A stretch of DNA of 64,000 bases from Glandiceps talaboti (GCF_964340395.1 NC_135559.1:6034759-6098758); one strand, 5' to 3'; counted from the stretch's first letter, positions 45,621 through 60,562 are shown. A program made the numbers and translations. Notes: generated from the letters alone by a model not told the origin.

Positions 45621-48600
45621 AAATTGGGGTGTAAATTTATAACCATTTCCTGACAATTCTGAGAATTATGAATGTCCACTTTAACTGTCTAAAAAGATTC
45701 CCAAAATATGTACAAGTGTACAAGGATCCAATATATTGAATTTATTAGTGGTTGCATGCTTTGTCCTATGAGTGAGAATACGTCATTTTATGTAATTGTT
45801 TTACTTGTGGCATTTTCCTTTTAAAATCTCAACAATTAGTCCTAAGGAAATAAAATATATATCAAGAACACAACATCACCGCCATAGGCATCACAAAAAT
45901 GATGTACATCATCCCACACTACATGATAATTAAATCATATTGAGTGACTTGAGTCACGAAACACCAAAATTTTGTATGATGCTTAGAACAACAATAAAAG
46001 TGTAAGCTTATACCACGTACGTGCGCTTTAAATTGACAAAGATGTGTCGTGTCGTCTATGAAAAGTTAGTCCAAGAAAATGTCACAATGGCGTCGATTGC
46101 AGTTTCTGCTAAAATAATCGTGCATGGCATTGATAAAATACGTACAAATGTGACTGGTGCCCACTCCGAACACAATAACTACATACCCGTAGGGTGAGTC
46201 GATAAGACGAGCGACCGCAGCTTTCATGTTTCAGCATAAATGGTGAACGCTCACGTAACCTCTGCTGTAAGACGCTGATCATTATAGTTGTGTGCCGTTG
46301 CTTGTTGTTCGCCTCAATTTCCCGCCAAAGGGGCCAAGTCCGAATGTTCTTAGGGCTTTCTTTTGTTCACTGATGACTCCTGTGTCCAGCCGTACCCTCG
46401 CTGTTTCAAGTAGTTCGTGGAGTTTGTGGTATAACACAATAAGCGTGTCTCAAACGTGAATATTTTCCTTTCGAAACTAAAGTGAACAAAGTCCTCCGTT
46501 TTCACGTACGACGATACGTGCAAGACGAAAAATGAAACGAAAAACGTACGCCGTGCGTGTTGTCAAACTCAAATATCGCAACTACCGTAATCGTGGTAAG
46601 TTCCACGCTACTACTAGCAAATAACCGCAGTTCTGTTTTTGTACTTCCACGACGCAAACGTAACCTAAAACTCGAATCGTCGATAAAATCCACGCTCACA
46701 GTCTTGGTTCTTCTCTTGAAATTTCTGTTTTAAGCAAAGCCTGCGAATTTAGCACCATATTAACGGTTGGTTGACTGGAAAATACAACTTGCTTTAAGCC
46801 GATTCCTTTATCATCGGATATCTTCGGTGAAGGTGAAATAGTAGTAGCCACTTCTGAATATACACCGCGTGATACACAAGAAGCACGCGATCTGCGCATA
46901 TTAAACAAGAAAAAGCCGACCCAATCGATCGATCATGATCACAGCACATGCGTAAAAGAGCTCTTAATCGGTGGAAATGAGAATAATGAACTTTCAACTC
47001 TGAGGTAAAATCGCGTGGAAAGATAACAAACGGGCAACGGAGTGGAATTTTTGTGTGACGTCATTCAATCTAGTGGCTTATTCTAGCACGAGGTTCACAG
47101 ACTGAGTGTGTAAACATTTTACTGGATGTGTACATCGCAGTGAAGGATAAACGAATCGAAACGAAAATAATACGACGGCAGCCATTATGCGGCCTACGTG
47201 TAATGATAGGGCTATTGTTCAACCGCCATAGGGTCGCGATCTAAACCCAACGGATAGTAATCGTTTCTCCGAAAATACGAAAGATTCACGGAATCTAAAA
47301 TGCAGGTCAACTTACCAATTTCTCAGAAAAACCAACATGCTTTGACGGATATCATACGATTCCTCGCCTATATCACAAAGGACTAGGGCACCACTAATTT
47401 TGTCGTCATGCATGCTATCATGCCAACGGTTGGTTACCACGATTCCAACAAAAGATTGTACTATCCATCGGGTCAAATCAATGGAGAATTTAGCGACAAG
47501 ACGCAAAACATAATATAATCCCCAAATAAATAAGCCGTAATGTTTCCGCATAAATAATATCCGGACGAACCAATATTCCATATTTGGCGGGAAAATTATC
47601 AAACTCGTTTCAACAAACAAACAAACGAACGAACGAATCGGAATATTTTTGTAAATGATGTCCGTTCACTTCAGAATAACTAATGACAGCATTTATATTG
47701 AAGATGATTGTGTTCTAAGTTTTCAATATTTAGTAGCAGTGTAATAAATGAAGTTAAACAAAAGACGAATGAAAAGTTAATTAATTTTTAGCAGAAGAGT
47801 TAAATAGTTCACGCCAATAAATATGGTAGTCAAGCCGAAACGCACTTCTAATCGTACCCCTCCCCCTCTCTCACTCCTCATAAATAAATATTTGGATACC
47901 CATCATTTGCATAGTACGGTATTTGGGTGATTTGGAAATGTGCCAGCAATCTTTAATAGGTTGTTTTTAAAAGTTTTTTTTCAATCACGTGACTAGCTCG
48001 AGACGCACGAGTGTCCTTGAGAACTAAAAACGATGACGTCACAAGCACAATGTACTTTACTACTCATTCTATTTTATAACTAAAATCAGTGTTAGAACCA
48101 AATGATAAGTTTTGGAATTTTATGCATTGGGTCGTTTTTTTTCTGTTTATGTGCAACGGCCAATCTTAACATGTACGCCACATATCGCATTCATTTTACT
48201 AGGCTTACATCGCGTGCACAACTTGAAGTTATTTACTATCCACAGATCATAAAAAATAACCGTATAATAAATACATGATCTTCAAACATGTGAAATCCAG
48301 CTTACAAGAGTTAAACATTGGATCTTGAGAGAGGTCGGACCGATAACTAAATCTGCGTCTTTGCGGCTTACAGTAAGTCGTCCACTGCGGTACTACAAGG
48401 GAAGGACTGGATTAAACTCAAATCGTTACAATCTGTCTAACCGAGCTTACTTAATCGTTAAAATCGCAAGTTCTAAAATGCCACGGTGAAATGAGGACTA
48501 AGGTATTTGCTCATTTTCATTGAACTTGTGCTCGGATTGCTTTATGTTCGTGACATAGATATACTCAACGCAATTAATTTTGGAACTCTCCGATTATCCA

Positions 48601-49370
48601 GAGTTTGTACACAAGATGGCACAACTTCCGTTCAAATAATACTGCCAGGAGTATTTTAGCAAATGATCACATCCAAAACTTGACTTCAGTACAAGAGTAT
48701 AAGAAGATTCAAAAGTAGAATACAACATTACATGCCATTGAACGACGAATCACGTCTCCACTGACATTACATATTCCCGCCTAAATCGCTCGAACAAACT
48801 CTTGTAAAAAATTCCCAATGTATTTATAGTTTTCGAAAGTGATTACAAAAAAAAAGAAACTCTTTTAGTGTATTTATTTCACCATTACTTATTATCAATG
48901 GTTAATAATTTACGAATGCCATCAGAGGAGCCGTGATATCTTTCTAGGTGTGTTTAGTTGAGATGGGATTCAATATGGTATGATTATTTGACACATATCG
49001 ATGCACAGTCATATGAATTCGAAATGTATGGCGGGTTCAATTCAAAATATCGGCCTCAATGGTCAGGGAGAATGGCCACGGAGAGACCCGGATATCTATT
49101 CAGGACACGTGAGACATTCGAGAGGGTGAAATCGTGACGATTCCCGTGTTTGTTGAATCAACTGTTCAAATTGAAAACTGTACGCTCCCAGACTTTTAAA
49201 ACTGCTACGAAGTATATTAGTATACAGTAGTACGATACAAGACTTCAAAATCACATGTACTAATAGGTTAATGATCGCTATGTGATGCCTTCCACTATTA
49301 TGACAGCCACCGTCGATTCAGGATTGTCACCCCTTACCCTCATAATCTCTTTTGTGGCTTGACGCTTCAT
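45621..49370. other. Non-coding; possible distal regulatory region
   Basis: No supported exon. The part from about 46200 to 47600 is noticeably richer in CpG than its surroundings and holds TTCCCGCC at 46319, GGCGGGAA at 47586 and TGACGTCA at 47056. It is a candidate promoter region for BCOR, by inference only. Confidence 0.3.
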
Positions 49371-49402
49371 ACAACATTCAACATGGCGGGTTTGCAAGTT
49401 CC
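49371..49402 (+). mobile_element. Terminal fragment of the 242-bp MITE family
   Basis: caacattcaacatggcgggt then ttgcaagttcc matches the right end of copy 1. The rest of the element is missing. Confidence 0.7.
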
Positions 49403-50936
49403 CTCCTGCATAATTAATAAATTTGGGTAATTATCCTATATCTTAAAAATGCACCCATCATATTTCATATATTGTTAAAGGCATTGATAATAAGAAAGCA
49501 CAATATTTGGTATAATTTGTTGATGTAATTTCTAATTGTAATTAATCATTTGCATAATTGATAATTTTTGATAATTAAACAACATCTTCACAGAACTTCA
49601 AATTTCATATTATTTGGTACACATATTGATGATAACAAAGCGCATGTCTCCTATAAGGCGTCTTGACGTAGTTTGATTTACTGCATACTAGTAATTGATG
49701 ATTTTAGGTAATTAGCCACTATCGTAATTATACAAGCTTCAAATTTCATATACTTTAGTGTGATTGATTTGCCAATCTAAAGGGAAACATCGTGTATGGT
49801 AGTTATATCTCAGAATTGTGCACTCCGACAATGTGTGTAGGAACAAAGTGCTAAAGTTGTCTGAGGTGTACGGTACCAATCGGTTATTACATAATGTAAC
49901 ACATCCTGCAATTATCAGACCAGGTCTGAGACTAGACTAAGTATTAAGTGCCTTCTACGGCTACTCGGTTTTTTGGAATAGCAGGCTTTGCAATCAATCA
50001 TTTCTCAAAAAGAGCAAAGTTTTAATGGGTATTTATGTGAGTGTGAGTATTCTTGATCTGTTTATGCATATTTCTCGTCACGCCAACATCTGGAATACAC
50101 AAAATGGAATTCATTTCAGAGACAACATACTTGGATAAACTCATCCTTTTTACCAAGTTTTTTTCTCTCAGTCTGCTTCTCTAACGTGTTATCCTTTACA
50201 GGAAATAATTTAGGACATGAATCGTGACATGAAATAAGGTGATGATGGACACCTGCTGAATTGCGGAGCAAGTGATGTATGTCACGTGATGTATTTCGGA
50301 CATAATACATCCGAACACGATACAACCCAGTTTGTCACGTGTAGTATGCATATACTCAACTAGCGGAGACACGGGAACGAGCTATGTATCTGGAATAGTT
50401 TTCATACGGAAGCAATGCCCCTCCTTTTTGACTGCAGTTTATGTGACTAAGCCTAAAAACCAATTCGTCGCCACAACCCTACCTTAAGATTCTATGCTCG
50501 AACTGTAGTTGATATGGGTGATAGCCTTAGAATCTAGGCTACAACTCAGACGTACACTCTTATTGTGTAAGCACAGTCTGTGGTGTCAGGTTTAAAACCA
50601 ATCAGATTAAAATCTGACCAAGGAGATAGATTAGATACATGTACGTCTTATAGCTCAACCCTATCTGACTAGATTTCTTTATTTACCGTTACGCCGAGTT
50701 TCAACCGTACAACTGTAACCCTGGGCCATTTAATGCTTACAACCACTAAAGTATTACGTACGATATCGTTTCGCTCTGCTTTGATTTGAGTCACGACGTT
50801 GCCGATGACGTCATCAGTCTCATCTTGTAGATTGATAGCAAAGTAATTATGTCATACTTTGATGTGATATTACGGTTATGATTGAATTATCATATCATAT
50901 CTATGTATCTGTCTATGTACATACGTACGTACATAC
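49403..50936. other. Non-coding spacer
   Basis: Nothing recognised apart from TGACGTCA at 50806-50813. Confidence 0.6.
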
Positions 50937-51177
50937 GTATGTATGTATGTATGTATGTATGTATGTATGTATGTATGTATGTATGTATGTATGTATGTAT
51001 GTATGTATGTATGTATGTATGTATGTATGTATGTATGTACGTACGTACACGTACGCACGCACGCACGTACGTACGTACGTACGTATATATGTATGTATGT
51101 ATGTGTGTGTATGTATGTATGTATGTATGTATGTATGTATGTATGTATGTATGTATGTATGTATGTATGTATGTATG

Positions 51178-51208
<31 letters not shown>

Positions 51209-51231
51209 TTGTATGTATGTATGTATGTATG

Positions 51232-51262
<31 letters not shown>

Positions 51263-51263
51263 T
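50937..51263. repeat. Long (GTAT)n array with (GTAC)/(GCAC) core
   Basis: About 80 tetranucleotide units, interrupted by a GTAC/CGCA segment at about 51037-51085. Confidence 0.97.
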
Positions 51264-53096
51264 AATCTTTGTTCGAAATATGTATATGTCTATATACTGT
51301 ATGTACTATAGGTTTCTAGCATATACAATGGAATTTCGATTGGTGATTTATGCAGGGAATGCAAATACTAACATATCGTGCTGTATATCATAAAACCATT
51401 GCATAATATAAGTAATATGTAATACTTTCTATCAATATGTCACCATTATTGATATGATTATATAAACACAAATATTCTCTTTTCTTACAGAAAGGTCATA
51501 GCATTATACAATCATGAACTATGATTCGAATGATATTGATTGAGAATATAGACATAGTAATATTTTATACGGCGTTGAGAGTTTGTGGCAACCTAGTTTA
51601 TGACAGTGGTAGAACAAACCCTACTTGTGGTCAGACGTTTGAGAAAAATAAAACGTTCCATAACACGTGATAGCTTGAAGCATTCCATACATACATCCAT
51701 CACGACATCGCAATTTATTCTTGTATTAAAGACGCCGCGAAAATGTCATTCTAGGACGATACGAATTATGACTGTTATCGTTGGATTATTTTTAAAATTT
51801 GCCCACGCAAGTAATAGCTGTACGATATTACAAACAGAATTCGTTATTGTTACTGCACATGATATGCACAGTGGGTTGTGGCTATCTTTGTGTTAGTGAC
51901 TATTGTCTACGTTCGTCGCATACATTCGACACAATAATTCAATAACAGGTCACAAGTTCATTCGGCTTCATTCGGCTGTTTGTGCCAAATACTTCTGGCT
52001 ATTGAACTCCGTCGGTGCATGAACATTTCCCGCCAATTTAACGAGAACCTTGTGGCAACACATTTTCCTGGACATTTGGACACAAAACCACAAACAAAAT
52101 CTAGTATTGCCATTATATGGTTGACCTACACTTGTTTTTAATACGAACATCCGAAACTTTTCAGGTCTCTGGCTGCTCTTTACCACAGAAAATTTATACG
52201 GGTAGTCTCTTGGCATATAAAAATATGTTCTACTAAATGTGATCCGTTCATTCCCATTCAAGTCATAGGTTTTGGCGGGAACGTGTTTGTACTGCACTGG
52301 AGGAACTGGTCATGCAGTCGACACGTGTGCCTATACATTTTAATTAAACATCGCTATCTTCGTCATGATGTCACACGTTGTACGGTACAGAATTAAACTC
52401 TATCATTTTGTTCTCCGTTCCATTAACATCGGAGATAATGTAATATGCAGATGAAATAACACGAGAGCTAATAAGATAAAGTCACACTGTTATAAACGCA
52501 GTTAATAATTATTTCTATTGTATTTTTAAAGATGAAAAATCGATGCCACGGGAAGTGCGTTTACTTCTCATTTGAATGTGTTTTAGCATCCATTTTCCCA
52601 ACACAAGATGGCGCCTGAATCAACTATGGCATTTTGGATTTGAACGAGTGTGGACATTTCAAACATAGTTCAATAAGAGTTCACGTCAGGTATTGTCGAT
52701 TAAAGAACCAATCGGCAATCTGGGACGAGGTTACATTCAACTATAAAATTAGCAGTCACCTCATGTGACTCGGACGGAGTACAAGACAATACGGCACTGA
52801 ATGACCTCACCCAGTTTAGTAATTTTTCCCCTAAAGGTGCTTGTCATTTGGGAAGTCCGTTTCTCTATGACAAGTTAAAGTGTGTGGCACAGTCAGCTCG
52901 TTAAGAGTTGAACTACATGTATATGTGAATCACTATTAAAGTTATCTGTATAGACGTAACGCTAACAAAATTATTGAATCGCTCGTATGATTGACACGAT
53001 TCGATTAGTGGTAGTAGAGTACACGGAGACACGACAACGACAGTAACTATAAATAAACATGTTATTGTACAGTGTATTAACACGGTCACTACAAAC
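51264..53096. other. Non-coding spacer
   Basis: TTCCCGCC at 52027 and GGCGGGAA at 52274 are the only motifs noticed. Confidence 0.6.
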
Positions 53097-53142
53097 AACA
53101 CAACACAACACAACACAACACAACACAACACAACACAACACA
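53097..53142. repeat. (AACAC)n pentanucleotide array
   Basis: Nine AACAC units. Confidence 0.97.
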
Positions 53143-53277
53143 TACAGTTATAGATTGACGTAATAACGCTAGTGTTGTCATCACCGAGTTTGGCGAGTAT
53201 GTTCGTGATCTCTCTGCTATGTGTACTTTGCTCTGCCTTACTTTTGATTGGTTTACTTAAAATTTATTACCCGTGAT

Positions 53278-53780
53278 CACATCACATCACATCACATCAC
53301 ATCACAATATCATATATCATATCACGTCACACCACATCCCGTCACATCACATCACATCACATCACATCACATCACATCACATCACAATATCATATCATAT
53401 CATATCATATCATATCACGTCACACCACATCACATCACATCTGATCACATCACATCACATCACATCACGCCACATCACATCACATCACATCACACCACAT
53501 CACATAGCATCTCATCGCATCACATCACATCGCATCTGACATCACATCACATCACATCACATCACATCACATCACATCACATCACATCACATCTGACATC
53601 ACATCACATCACATCGGACTGCATCACGTCATATCACAACACATCACATCACATGTCGCATTGCATCTATCATATCATACCACATCTCATCACAAAACGC
53701 ATTCCATCACATGATCACATAACATCACGTCACATTACATCTTGCATCGCATCGCATCACATAACAGCGCATCAAATCTC
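53278..53780. repeat. (ATCAC)n satellite-like array
   Basis: About 100 copies of a CACAT pentamer over 500 bases, with local variants (ATATC, CGTCA, TCTGA) and higher-order blocks. The reading frame across it, of THHITSHHI type, is only the repeat. Confidence 0.95.
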
Positions 53781-54152
53781 GTAACACAACGTTTTACTTC
53801 TGTGATAAATGTCTTAAAACATAACATACAGAAATGCGTGTCTATGTTTACCTATGCTTGTTAGTACTTAATTAATAACATATGCCACTAACAATTTATA
53901 TATAGACAATCTTGGCCTTCTCAAATAATTTGCAGACCAACTAAACATGACGTCATCTCCATCTCATCAATAAATAAAAGAAACTGTGGACAGTGTTTAT
54001 CAACACCGCCGTACAGACAAATTCGTTTGTGGACACATACGGGATACTAACCCAGTCACTGCATCAACCTTGAGACCTTGAAATTGGGCGTAATAACACC
54101 CACCTCGTCATCTATTAATTACATATTGTAATATTTTTTAACATAAATAAGA
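53781..54152. other. Non-coding spacer
   Basis: Nothing recognised apart from TGACGTCA at 53948-53955. Confidence 0.6.
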
Positions 54153-54505
54153 CCTAAAAAAAATTGTGTGGTTCTGATTACGTTCAATTTTAGAATAAGT
54201 AGGGTAGGTAGATTTAAAAAAAAATTCATGTACGAGTGTCTAGTTCAGGTAGTTATGTTTTCCGTTGTTTTCCATATGGTCTCTGTGTTATTGGTTTTTT
54301 CCCATCAGATGTAAAGCTATTATAGATTGGAAGTGTAGTTTTATATTGTCTTAAGTTGATGCCTGTTTCAACACCCACTATTTCTTGTGAGTCTTCACAA
54401 TTTTCGCGATTTTATTACTTTTTTCTCGAAAACGTAAAAAAAGTTAGGGTCGGCAGCGAAAAAGTAGGTGGGTCGGGTAAACGGAACCAAACATTTTTTT
54501 AGGCC
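54153..54505 (+). mobile_element. About 355-bp inverted-repeat element, copy 2
   Basis: It is the same family as 40318-40685. The left end AGACCTAAAAAAAA then TTGTGTGGTTCTGATTAC is matched, inverted, by the right end GTAAACGGAACCAAACA then TTTTTTTAGGCCT, so terminal inverted repeats of about 32 bp can be followed. No open frame. Confidence 0.8.
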
Positions 54506-55002
54506 TATTAAACATTGAAGAGTAGGACTGCATTTTGTGTATCGTTGGTCTTTGGGGTCGAATTTGTCTGTGACCTGTACTTAATTCTTGGTGGAATCCT
54601 CGGTGAATACCGACACAATGACAATTTACACTACAAAATACAAATGAATTTTATAAACCAATTTTTCACACAGCAGTAAACATGACCTCTAGCTTTGTTC
54701 AATATACAATATACCTGATTCCTAGACTGAATAGCTCACTCTTATATCTGATAATGGACATGTATTCCACTCCATGTACATAAATATTAAAACCTTGAAA
54801 AATGACAGCAATACTGGAACCAAACCAAGAGGACGACCTACTTTAATGTTAGGCACACTGGAATACTAGTATAGTTCGGTTGTGACATTCACCTAGTTCG
54901 TTGGTATAGACAAGATAAGTGCTTAGTCCAAACGAATACATGTGTACTTGCAGTTGATAGTCACATTAATGACTGTAAAACTCAACTGAGTTGGATTACA
55001 GA

Positions 55003-55007
55003 GACAC

Positions 55008-55050
<43 letters not shown>

Positions 55051-55080
55051 CACACACACTCTCTCTCTCTTTCTCTCTCA
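55003..55080. repeat. (ACAG)n(CA)n(CT)n tract
   Basis: ACAG tetranucleotides pass into CA and then CT runs. Confidence 0.95.
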
Positions 55081-58000
55081 TCTACGCCATACTTGCACAT
55101 ACGCACCCAAACGTACACGTACACAAACATGCATGCATGCGCATCCATCTGTCTACCCACCCACCCATCCACCCACACATCCTGTTCGTTTATTTTACCT
55201 AGTTACGACCCGACCCAACTCAGCGAAAAAGCTACATCGACTAATAACAAAGCTAGCGACGTTCGTACACTTGAGCAATGTATGTACGTTGCGACGCCCC
55301 CTGTGTGTACGTGAACGACCATGCCTTCTGATGGGCGGTGAAAAACCATCAAAGCACGTGATACATATTTGGAATCTCGATCAAACGTTACTGGTATAAA
55401 ATCAGAGAGAGAGATTTTCAAAAGTCGACACACGATACGAGTGACACGTCCACAGCATATTTGTATGTACAAGTAGGTCACGATATCACGTGCCATTCGT
55501 GTTGACAAGACACTTATTTTATTTTTTTGAGAATTGAAGGTTACATTTATGGTGTTAGGGTAATATACCTAGACTACCACGCGTGTATTTTGACCTAGCA
55601 TGCATAGAGTCTTTGATAAAAATAGGCATTTAGGAATTAATTTGTATAAAAAGAATCAAATCGGGATGCCAATCGTTACAGGAAGTCGAGTCTGTGTAAA
55701 GGTCATGATTTTATCGAGGGTGACAAAAGTTCGTCATCTGACCACTTTCCGGCCAAGTTTGACGATGGAAGTCTCGTCTTTTTCCAGTGATTTTGACGTT
55801 TCAAATCAATTTTAAACCAAAACAATCGTTATAAACTTTATTTATGTAGTGCAATAAAATTCTGGTTATGTTTCCATCATGATAGAGTTAGCATTTTTGT
55901 CTCATTATCACTACTCCTGTCTGGTGCAAAAAAAATAAAATAGACAGGTATTCCTATTAATGGAACTCGCAATCTTGATCACATGGTCAATAACATTGGC
56001 AATTCTTTGAGTATTAGTTCGTGTGCATTTAAAACCATAACAAAGTTGCCATGGGCACAAAATGGCCCTCTTTACGTTTAGGTCCTGTTTCCGTAGTTTT
56101 TATGCTCTTTAACGTCGATAACACGACCACTGCCAACGTGTTTTTTTTTCAAAATTAAAAACGAAAACATAAATTTGCAATCTTTAGGCAAAACAGTTTG
56201 TGAAAAAAAACATGATGTCACATATTTCGTGGGAAAGAAAAAATAGGAGTTTCAATTTCCCCACATTGAAGTTTGCAGAATTTACACTCAATGTCCTTTA
56301 TATACCCCCCTGCTGTGTGTTTAACGAATTACTTTAAACTCAGAACACCAAATGGTCCGAGTTTTAAAGTACCAATCACGTAAAATTGCCATATGTAGTA
56401 CACTATTAGTGGTCTAAAATTATCTAAAAGGCACAACTTGTCAATCATTCACCATTTAACCTTTTCAAACTGTTTGACCTTTGACATGACATACATGATA
56501 TGACGTCACATAATTCGTGTCACTGTCAATCATATTAAAAAGAGCAGTTGATGTTACTTGATTTCCACCATGCGGTGGTAAAGTGTCCGATTTCGTTTCC
56601 TTTACATATGTCATTCATTAGTCACTTAGGTCAGTGGAAAAAAAAACACGGACATTGAGATCGACAGCTTTTTTCTTTCTTACTTCATGTAGAAGATAGT
56701 TTTGTTTTAGTCAAAACATTCACGTCAAGATTAGTCATCTTTAGCCTATACACAATAAATACTAGGCGCCCCTATGGACACAACTGGGAAATGTACGCAC
56801 GATTCATTTACCTAATTTTAACGCTATTCTAATACGTCATCAAAAAGTTCACGGCAATAAAACTTCTGGTTACTTGTGATAAGGAGAAATATGCTTTTAA
56901 ATTGTTCGAATAATGAATACTACTCCGGAAAGCAGGTTATCGGCAAACTACGATGGCCACAAACTAAATTGGTATTGTTGGTAGATTCCACAAGTTGGTG
57001 AATAGTGGTATGCGATTGTGTGGCTATTTTCAACGGGTCATCAAAGTAGTGTAAACAATGAATAAGGTTTATTGTTCCACCATCTGAGAAACCCTTCTGA
57101 GATGCCGACCTGTGAGTGTGATATACACCAACACCTATTATCAGCTTCTATCAACTGGTTTCATTACATGTAACAATGTTTGTAGTTTATGTCAGCGTCC
57201 TCGAATATTGAACTCATAATCGTCGTAAAACGAATATGGAACTCATAATCGTCGTAAAACCTCGAGCCTTTTTACGGCACTGTTCTCCGAGTTTTTGATA
57301 AGCCTACCAAAACGACTGCTTCGAACATGGAAATATCAACGAAGACTGTGCGATATTCATCCTTCTAATCTCATTCAAGTTTGTGACATAAATTACACTC
57401 GTATATACCTACGACATCTCCATGTCCTGATTTAAGGCAATATTTCTCGTATAAATCAAATCGTTCTACTGTTAGTATTATTCCCGATTTCCTTCGTAGT
57501 TTTTCCGATGATATTTGTACAAACGTAGTGTCGTTACCAATACCGGTACTACGTTTTATAAATCATTGCACAAGTATGGGTAAAAAATTCATGGGGAAAT
57601 AATACACAAACAAAATATGATATCAAGTTACGTTTAGTTCTTGCCACCTTTTGACGAGAATCTGATTGTCTACACCATTGAAAAATCCATAAACAATTTA
57701 TTTCTAACGATCAAGGTATGTCCTGGAATGTCCGTCGTTCGACATACAGCAAACTACCTTGACCTACAGGGTGACACACAATAATATATTGCAGAACACT
57801 GCAGTACATACGAACGGTCATAAATGACAATGTATGTTTCTGTTATACTGTCGGTAAGATCAAGTCTGTTTTTTGTTCTTGTCACCGTTTAGATGTATTA
57901 CGTACAAACATGAATATAATGGTCGTTAGCAGGGTGGGAAAACAGCAGACGTGGAATCATTTTAACTCAAGTAGGTGAACGCTGATTTCAGCTTCATTTA

Positions 58001-60562
58001 CCAATTTATATATGCTTTAATTTGCACTAGTAAATTTAAGTTGGTGTGTTCCATGGACTAACTGCGTGACTGATATAACACATAATAGGTACGCACCTCG
58101 TGACAAAGAAATTGAAGGCAGATATTTGGTGCGACCATTTTCATTTGAACAATTTCCCAACTAGACACCAAAGCACCGTCCCCACCAAATACTGACGTCA
58201 TCATCAGGATACAGGATAAGCCACATTGACTACCACACTAACACAGAGGTAATTTCAAATGCCAAGATATTGTTATTTTATCGACGGGGACGTCTCGTAT
58301 CGAAAGCACTCCGATATGATAAATAAATAGATGATGTCCTTGTAGCTATTGAATGTGCCGTGGGGCATTTGCTTCGGAATCGCGACAAGCTGTTTTACTG
58401 ACGAGCACCTGTCCATGATATTAATATACTTACTCCTGTTATTATTTGTATCATACTTACATTATGAACTCAAATCAGTCAATCAATAGCACATAGAAAA
58501 GTTGACACTTAACGTACTGAAAGTGTGAAAAGTGTAACTAACATAGATGGTGTGTTAATTAACATGGTTCTCAGCACAGGTCGATGTAATGACATGATCT
58601 TGGCCCCTACATACAAAATGTGGCACATTAATAATGTCTAGTGTAAAACTATATTGCTCAGGTGAATGCCAGCACGACTTCGTACCATATAATGAGCGAG
58701 TCGTGATGGCGACATCCGGGTACTTTCCACAGGTTGAATGCCCTAAAGTAGACCCCCTGCGAAGATCGATTGCACTGCGTCACAGCTATTTACCCCGTTT
58801 GGTTCGTTGTGGTAGAGCGATTATGTTCATTGGTCACCTTTGTTTATTCCCTGTTTCGTAATTGACGAATCGATTCGGTTTGACGGGTTGAAAACGCTGA
58901 ATTTGGTTTTCACAAAAACTGAGATATTGCTTTAACCATCGTTATATTTTTCAAAAGCGTATATTATCATGAGCCCGACGTAAAACGGAAAGGAAACACG
59001 ACGAACACAATCGACCACAATTTTTCGACCCCACCCCGAGTAAAGACGAACAAACTTGCTGCATTTCCATTTCTAAACATATTGTATGGAATACGTACAG
59101 TAGCTATGATTTCTTCAGACCCCACATTAATTCATACAAACAAAACTCATGCGTTTTTTTCTGGTTAAGGGAAGATTTTCAGGCTTAATTCATAAATTAC
59201 TGACACATCAGACAAGAGTCGTACAAAATACACAATCGGCGTAACGTTTTAAATAGTTTAATGTGAACTGAATACACGTATCCACGATCAAGACATGGCT
59301 TAGAGTGAATTCATATTATAGCCCCACCCTATATAGTATATAGCAATACAATTCATGGTAGCACCTTCAAATAACTACGTTTACAAAGTCCGCCCTTTTT
59401 AAGTTGCTAACGCGATGCACAGTCGAAACTATCCAAACAAATCCGGTGACCAAAATAAGTACGGCTGTAAAAAAAATCAAGGTCGTGTTAACAGTTCATC
59501 CGTTTCCAGACCAGCGTGGTTTTTTTTCTATTTAGATCTACTACACCAAGCAAGTCTGTTACGTGTGAGAGATTGAGAACACCGGACCAATGCAATATTG
59601 ACTTCGACATCGATAATGACAGTTCAAGGTTGCTAAATATTCAGTAATAAACAGAAACCAAGGAACACATTCCACGAAGCGGGGGAAACGTACAAATGAA
59701 TAATTGTTGAACGTCAACAAATTGTTAAATTACTTGGTTGAGTTGGTTCGGTGAGTTCGGCTCCCGGAGCCGAGTAAAAAATCACGTGTTCTTATTCCGT
59801 ACACGGACGGCACGGTGACCCCAACACATCGTGATAACTATGCCAATGTATTCCCCTTCTTTACCGTCGGAGCTTGAATGACGCATATTTATACGCAGAC
59901 ATTACATGTAGTTTTACTACAATTTCTGACGAGCAGTATAAAGTATGAAAAATCTGGGAAAAGCATTCACGAAGTTATTATGTACAATTATTCCAAAAAA
60001 CTACTAAAAATTGCGAACAGGAATCGTCGTAGATCGCAAAAGGGAAAGTATTCATTAATTCACAACCTCCGAAGAGTAAACTTTGTAACCACACAAGTAC
60101 ATTGTAATTACGAAGAACATCATATATAAAATATGACACAACACCAAACAATATACGTGATATACCTCAAACTTGGGATTTCAGATCGGGGAACCAGTTA
60201 GAGCTTTGCAATTCTCTCATCGCGTCGGAACAACTAATCAAATATTCGCTGTGAGCTCTGACGTCACGTAGTAACAAGGTCCTGTGTGCCGACTGTTATT
60301 TTGAACACGACACTTCAATAGCTCCGGACAATACAACATTTAAGCACGTCTGAGTACAACGGAGTACATTACGCTAATTTTTTTTTACAAAACTAACAAG
60401 ATAGTTGTTTAGCATTCTAAAAATGGCATGTTTCAGCTATTAGCAGTTTTAGTGCACGATTATTCAAGTTCTGTCGACCTGCTACCATTTCAACGAAGTG
60501 ACGCAATTTAACCAATCTATTCGTCACAAAATACCACGAACCGAACGTTTTGTAGTGTGTAT

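Noticed and set aside
47312-47620. 102-residue minus-strand open frame
   Set aside because: No recognisable domain, no splice context, and no partner exon; likely chance.
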